7,882 bases of DNA from an uncultured Alphaproteobacteria bacterium (GTDB lineage Bacteria; Pseudomonadota; Alphaproteobacteria; RUG11792), in contig CAJOOW010000108.1 of NCBI GenBank assembly GCA_905236375.1, forward strand, positions 1 through 7,882. Direction: 5' to 3'. Under the pieces are notes generated by a model that was not told where the DNA came from, searched no databases, and saw nothing but the letters and a program-made list of their open reading frames with translations. Positions 6,478 to 7,882 of the stretch are shown here, in pieces (the first letter of the stretch is position 1; every line of letters begins with the position of its first letter). Position numbers and translations under genes: made by a program.

Positions 6478-6631
6478 CAACAAGTTTTATAAAACGGATG
6501 TGAAATATCTGATCAAACAAAAACTATAACACTCAAGATATATCGTTTTTTCAAGCAGAAACATCTTGCACACAACAATTTCTCTTGTTCTTAGAGGGAA
6601 TATCTGAAAAAATATCAAATGAGAGTCATAA

Positions 6632-7138
6632 ATGGTCACAAAATCGATGAAAATCAAATCCGATATTCTCTTTTCGACCGTAGACCTCATGGCAAGATGG
6701 GCGAGCGCAAAATCAATGTGGCCTCTTTCTTGTGGACTTTCATGTTGTGCCATTGAAATGATGCATGCAGCTGCAAGTCGAATTGATCTAGACCGTTTTG
6801 GTTGTCTTTTTAGATCCAGTCCAAAACAAGCAGATTTGATGATTATTGCCGGCACGGTTACGAAGAAGATGTTGCCACAATTATTAAACCTCTACGATCA
6901 AATGCTGTCTCCGAAATATGTCATAGCTATGGGCAGTTGCGCAATTTGCGGTGGCCTCTATGCTGAATCTGAAAGCGTTGTTTCAAATATTCAGGATTTC
7001 TTGCGAATAGATGCCTCTGTCAAAGGCTGTCCTCCCGCTCCCGAGAAATTAGCTGAAGCAATTCTCCTTCTTCAAAAAAGAATTATTGAAAATTCTCACA
7101 ATGACCAATCAACGAGTTCATCTCCCTGTTCTCCATAA
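6632..7138 (+). CDS. nuoB: NADH-quinone oxidoreductase subunit B (NuoB-like)
   Basis: NuoB carries the terminal N2 [4Fe-4S] cluster of respiratory complex I and forms part of the quinone pocket on the inner membrane. All four cluster cysteines are present: Cys38-Cys39 in GLSCCAIEMM, Cys103 in MGSCA and Cys133 in KGCPP. SRIDLDRFG (49-57) and RSSPKQADLMIIAGT (61-75) are family signatures. The 168-residue length is normal. GAGAG (6621-6625) is a good ribosome-binding site, 6 nt before the ATG at 6632. Oddities: GSCAICGGLY differs from the alphaproteobacterial GSCANGGGYY, and the near-invariant Pro before GCPP is Lys131. The polar tail (about 152-168) is non-conserved and overlaps the convergent gene. 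No nuoA or nuoC is adjacent, unlike usual nuo operons. A related Nqo6-like hydrogenase subunit is less likely because of the paired Cys and the DLDRFG motif. Confidence 0.9.
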   Translation: MVTKSMKIKSDILFSTVDLMARWASAKSMWPLSCGLSCCAIEMMHAAASRIDLDRFGCLFRSSPKQADLMIIAGTVTKKMLPQLLNLYDQMLSPKYVIAMGSCAICGGLYAESESVVSNIQDFLRIDASVKGCPPAPEKLAEAILLLQKRIIENSHNDQSTSSSPCSP

Positions 7139-7882
7139 AGGTGCTTCATAGATTCATTGATAAAGTTTTTTCGGCTATTATATCTTCGGCCTATTTCTTT
7201 TATCGCTTTATCGAAAACTTCTGGATTAAATCGTTTCTTTATAGTATCAATAATTGCATTCAGTTTTTTAGGCAACTCTTGGCCAGATCCAATCAAGTTC
7301 ATTGAAGCATTCACTTTGTCAGCATCATTGTTAAGAATCTTTTGAAGTGCCTTTAAAGTTGCGTCGATAGCAAAATCTACAAGTTCATCTTCTTTGGCTT
7401 TAGGGGCATTTGAAAAACTTGATCTTTTTAACCGATTAACTATTTCTGCAGTATTGCGATCTGTTATTGAAACGGAACCATTGTTTTGATTGCTGTTATT
7501 TGGCACCAAAGTTTGAGAGCTTCGTGATTGGTTGGATGTCATTCCTGCTGGATTTTTTTCAGAAGTGGAGAAAATACTATCTTTTCTCCAACCTGATTCA
7601 TCAACACCTTTCTTCAGATCTTCAACATGATTCTTCATCTTCGCCATACTTGCTATTAAAAGATCATTTTTCTTCTTGGCTTTTGCTAATTTGTTGTTAA
7701 GTTCTTCAATCTTCATAAGGGCCCTTGTTTCAAGTTCCGCATCAGCGATATCTTCAGCAACTTTATCCTTGTGCATTTTATCAGCAAGTTGTATTAAAGC
7801 TTCATTCTTTTTCTTAGCTTCATTTAGCTGAGATTTCAAAGAATCGATCATAAGAAGGTTTTGAGATTCCGCTTCAGCATAA
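7096..7882 (-). CDS. coiled-coil repeat protein of unknown function (5' end beyond the window)
   Basis: The frame is open to the right edge, so the true start is outside the window; the ATG at 7851 is internal or at best an alternative. About 261 residues are visible. The N-terminal part is a Lys/Glu/Leu-rich coiled coil made of two similar units of 44-46 residues. Next comes a Ser/Asn/Gln-rich low-complexity linker (roughly residues 90-135 counted from 7851). The C-terminal 115 residues look globular and helical, with ELVDFAIDATLKALQKIL and FNPEVFDKAIKEIGRRY, and match nothing I recognise. No membrane segment is visible. The gene ends 43 nt inside the 3' end of nuoB on the opposite strand. 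A scaffold, cell-surface or host-interaction role is possible but not shown. Confidence 0.8.
   Translation of the reverse strand, partial: YAEAESQNLLMIDSLKSQLNEAKKKNEALIQLADKMHKDKVAEDIADAELETRALMKIEELNNKLAKAKKKNDLLIASMAKMKNHVEDLKKGVDESGWRKDSIFSTSEKNPAGMTSNQSRSSQTLVPNNSNQNNGSVSITDRNTAEIVNRLKRSSFSNAPKAKEDELVDFAIDATLKALQKILNNDADKVNASMNLIGSGQELPKKLNAIIDTIKKRFNPEVFDKAIKEIGRRYNSRKNFINESMKHLYGEQGDELVDWSL
7615..7878 (-). repeat. two tandem ~45-residue coiled-coil units
   Basis: Two protein-level repeats run back to back in the right-edge gene. Shared positions are A(E/D)AE, then I..L near the middle, AKKKN, LI and KM, and V.(E)D at the end. AKKKN recurs at a spacing of 46 residues and A(E/D)AE at 44. 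The DNA copies have diverged, so this is an old duplication. More units may lie past the window edge. Confidence 0.65.

Noticed and set aside
6487..6855. Minus-strand ORF across the nuoB start.
   Set aside because: It is antisense to well-conserved NuoB sequence and its product has no family features.

Overview
This AT-rich stretch looks like the chromosome of a host-associated alphaproteobacterium. The clues are a CCA-encoding tRNA-Arg, an alpha-type MutL that keeps most of the endonuclease motif, a NuoB-like complex I subunit, a ribosomal protein S4 gene outside any visible ribosomal operon, and several lineage-specific secreted or coiled-coil proteins. An intracellular lineage such as Holosporales or a Rickettsiales-like group would fit, but this placement is an inference. 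No single gene here fixes the taxonomy.

Layout. Positions 39-115 hold tRNA-Arg(CCG), followed by a PhzF-family enzyme gene (198-992, +). The next gap (993-1229) contains a compact, GC-rich palindromic element (1054-1145) that can fold into a four-helix cloverleaf, then a good promoter for mutL (1230-3053, +). MutL runs tail to tail, only 3 nt apart, into a minus-strand gene for an exported Gln-rich coiled-coil protein (3057-4115). That gene shares a short divergent regulatory region with three small dyads (4140-4290) with a plus-strand gene for a secreted, Trp/Cys-rich protein (4291-5067). A second Trp/Cys-rich ORF (5081-5884) follows in another frame and contains a (TA)10 tract. The two may be one gene split by a frameshift, or a translationally coupled pair. 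Convergent to it lies rpsD (5914-6408, -), whose product lacks about 41 N-terminal residues of normal S4. Divergent from rpsD is a lone nuoB-like gene (6632-7138, +). Its 3' end overlaps by 43 bp a minus-strand coiled-coil gene that runs off the right edge (7096-7882).

How the genes fit together. There is no long operon: every housekeeping gene (tRNA-Arg, mutL, rpsD, nuoB) stands alone between unrelated genes, and gene ends touch or overlap. This is the pattern of a rearranged, compacted genome. The unrecognised proteins at 3057-5884 are the accessory part of the window: two have export signals, they share a divergent control region, and one carries a slippage-prone repeat. The most notable items are the cloverleaf palindromic element, the short S4, the split secreted locus with its (TA)10 tract, and the isolated, divergent NuoB. 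I see no CRISPR array, transposase, integrase or rRNA.
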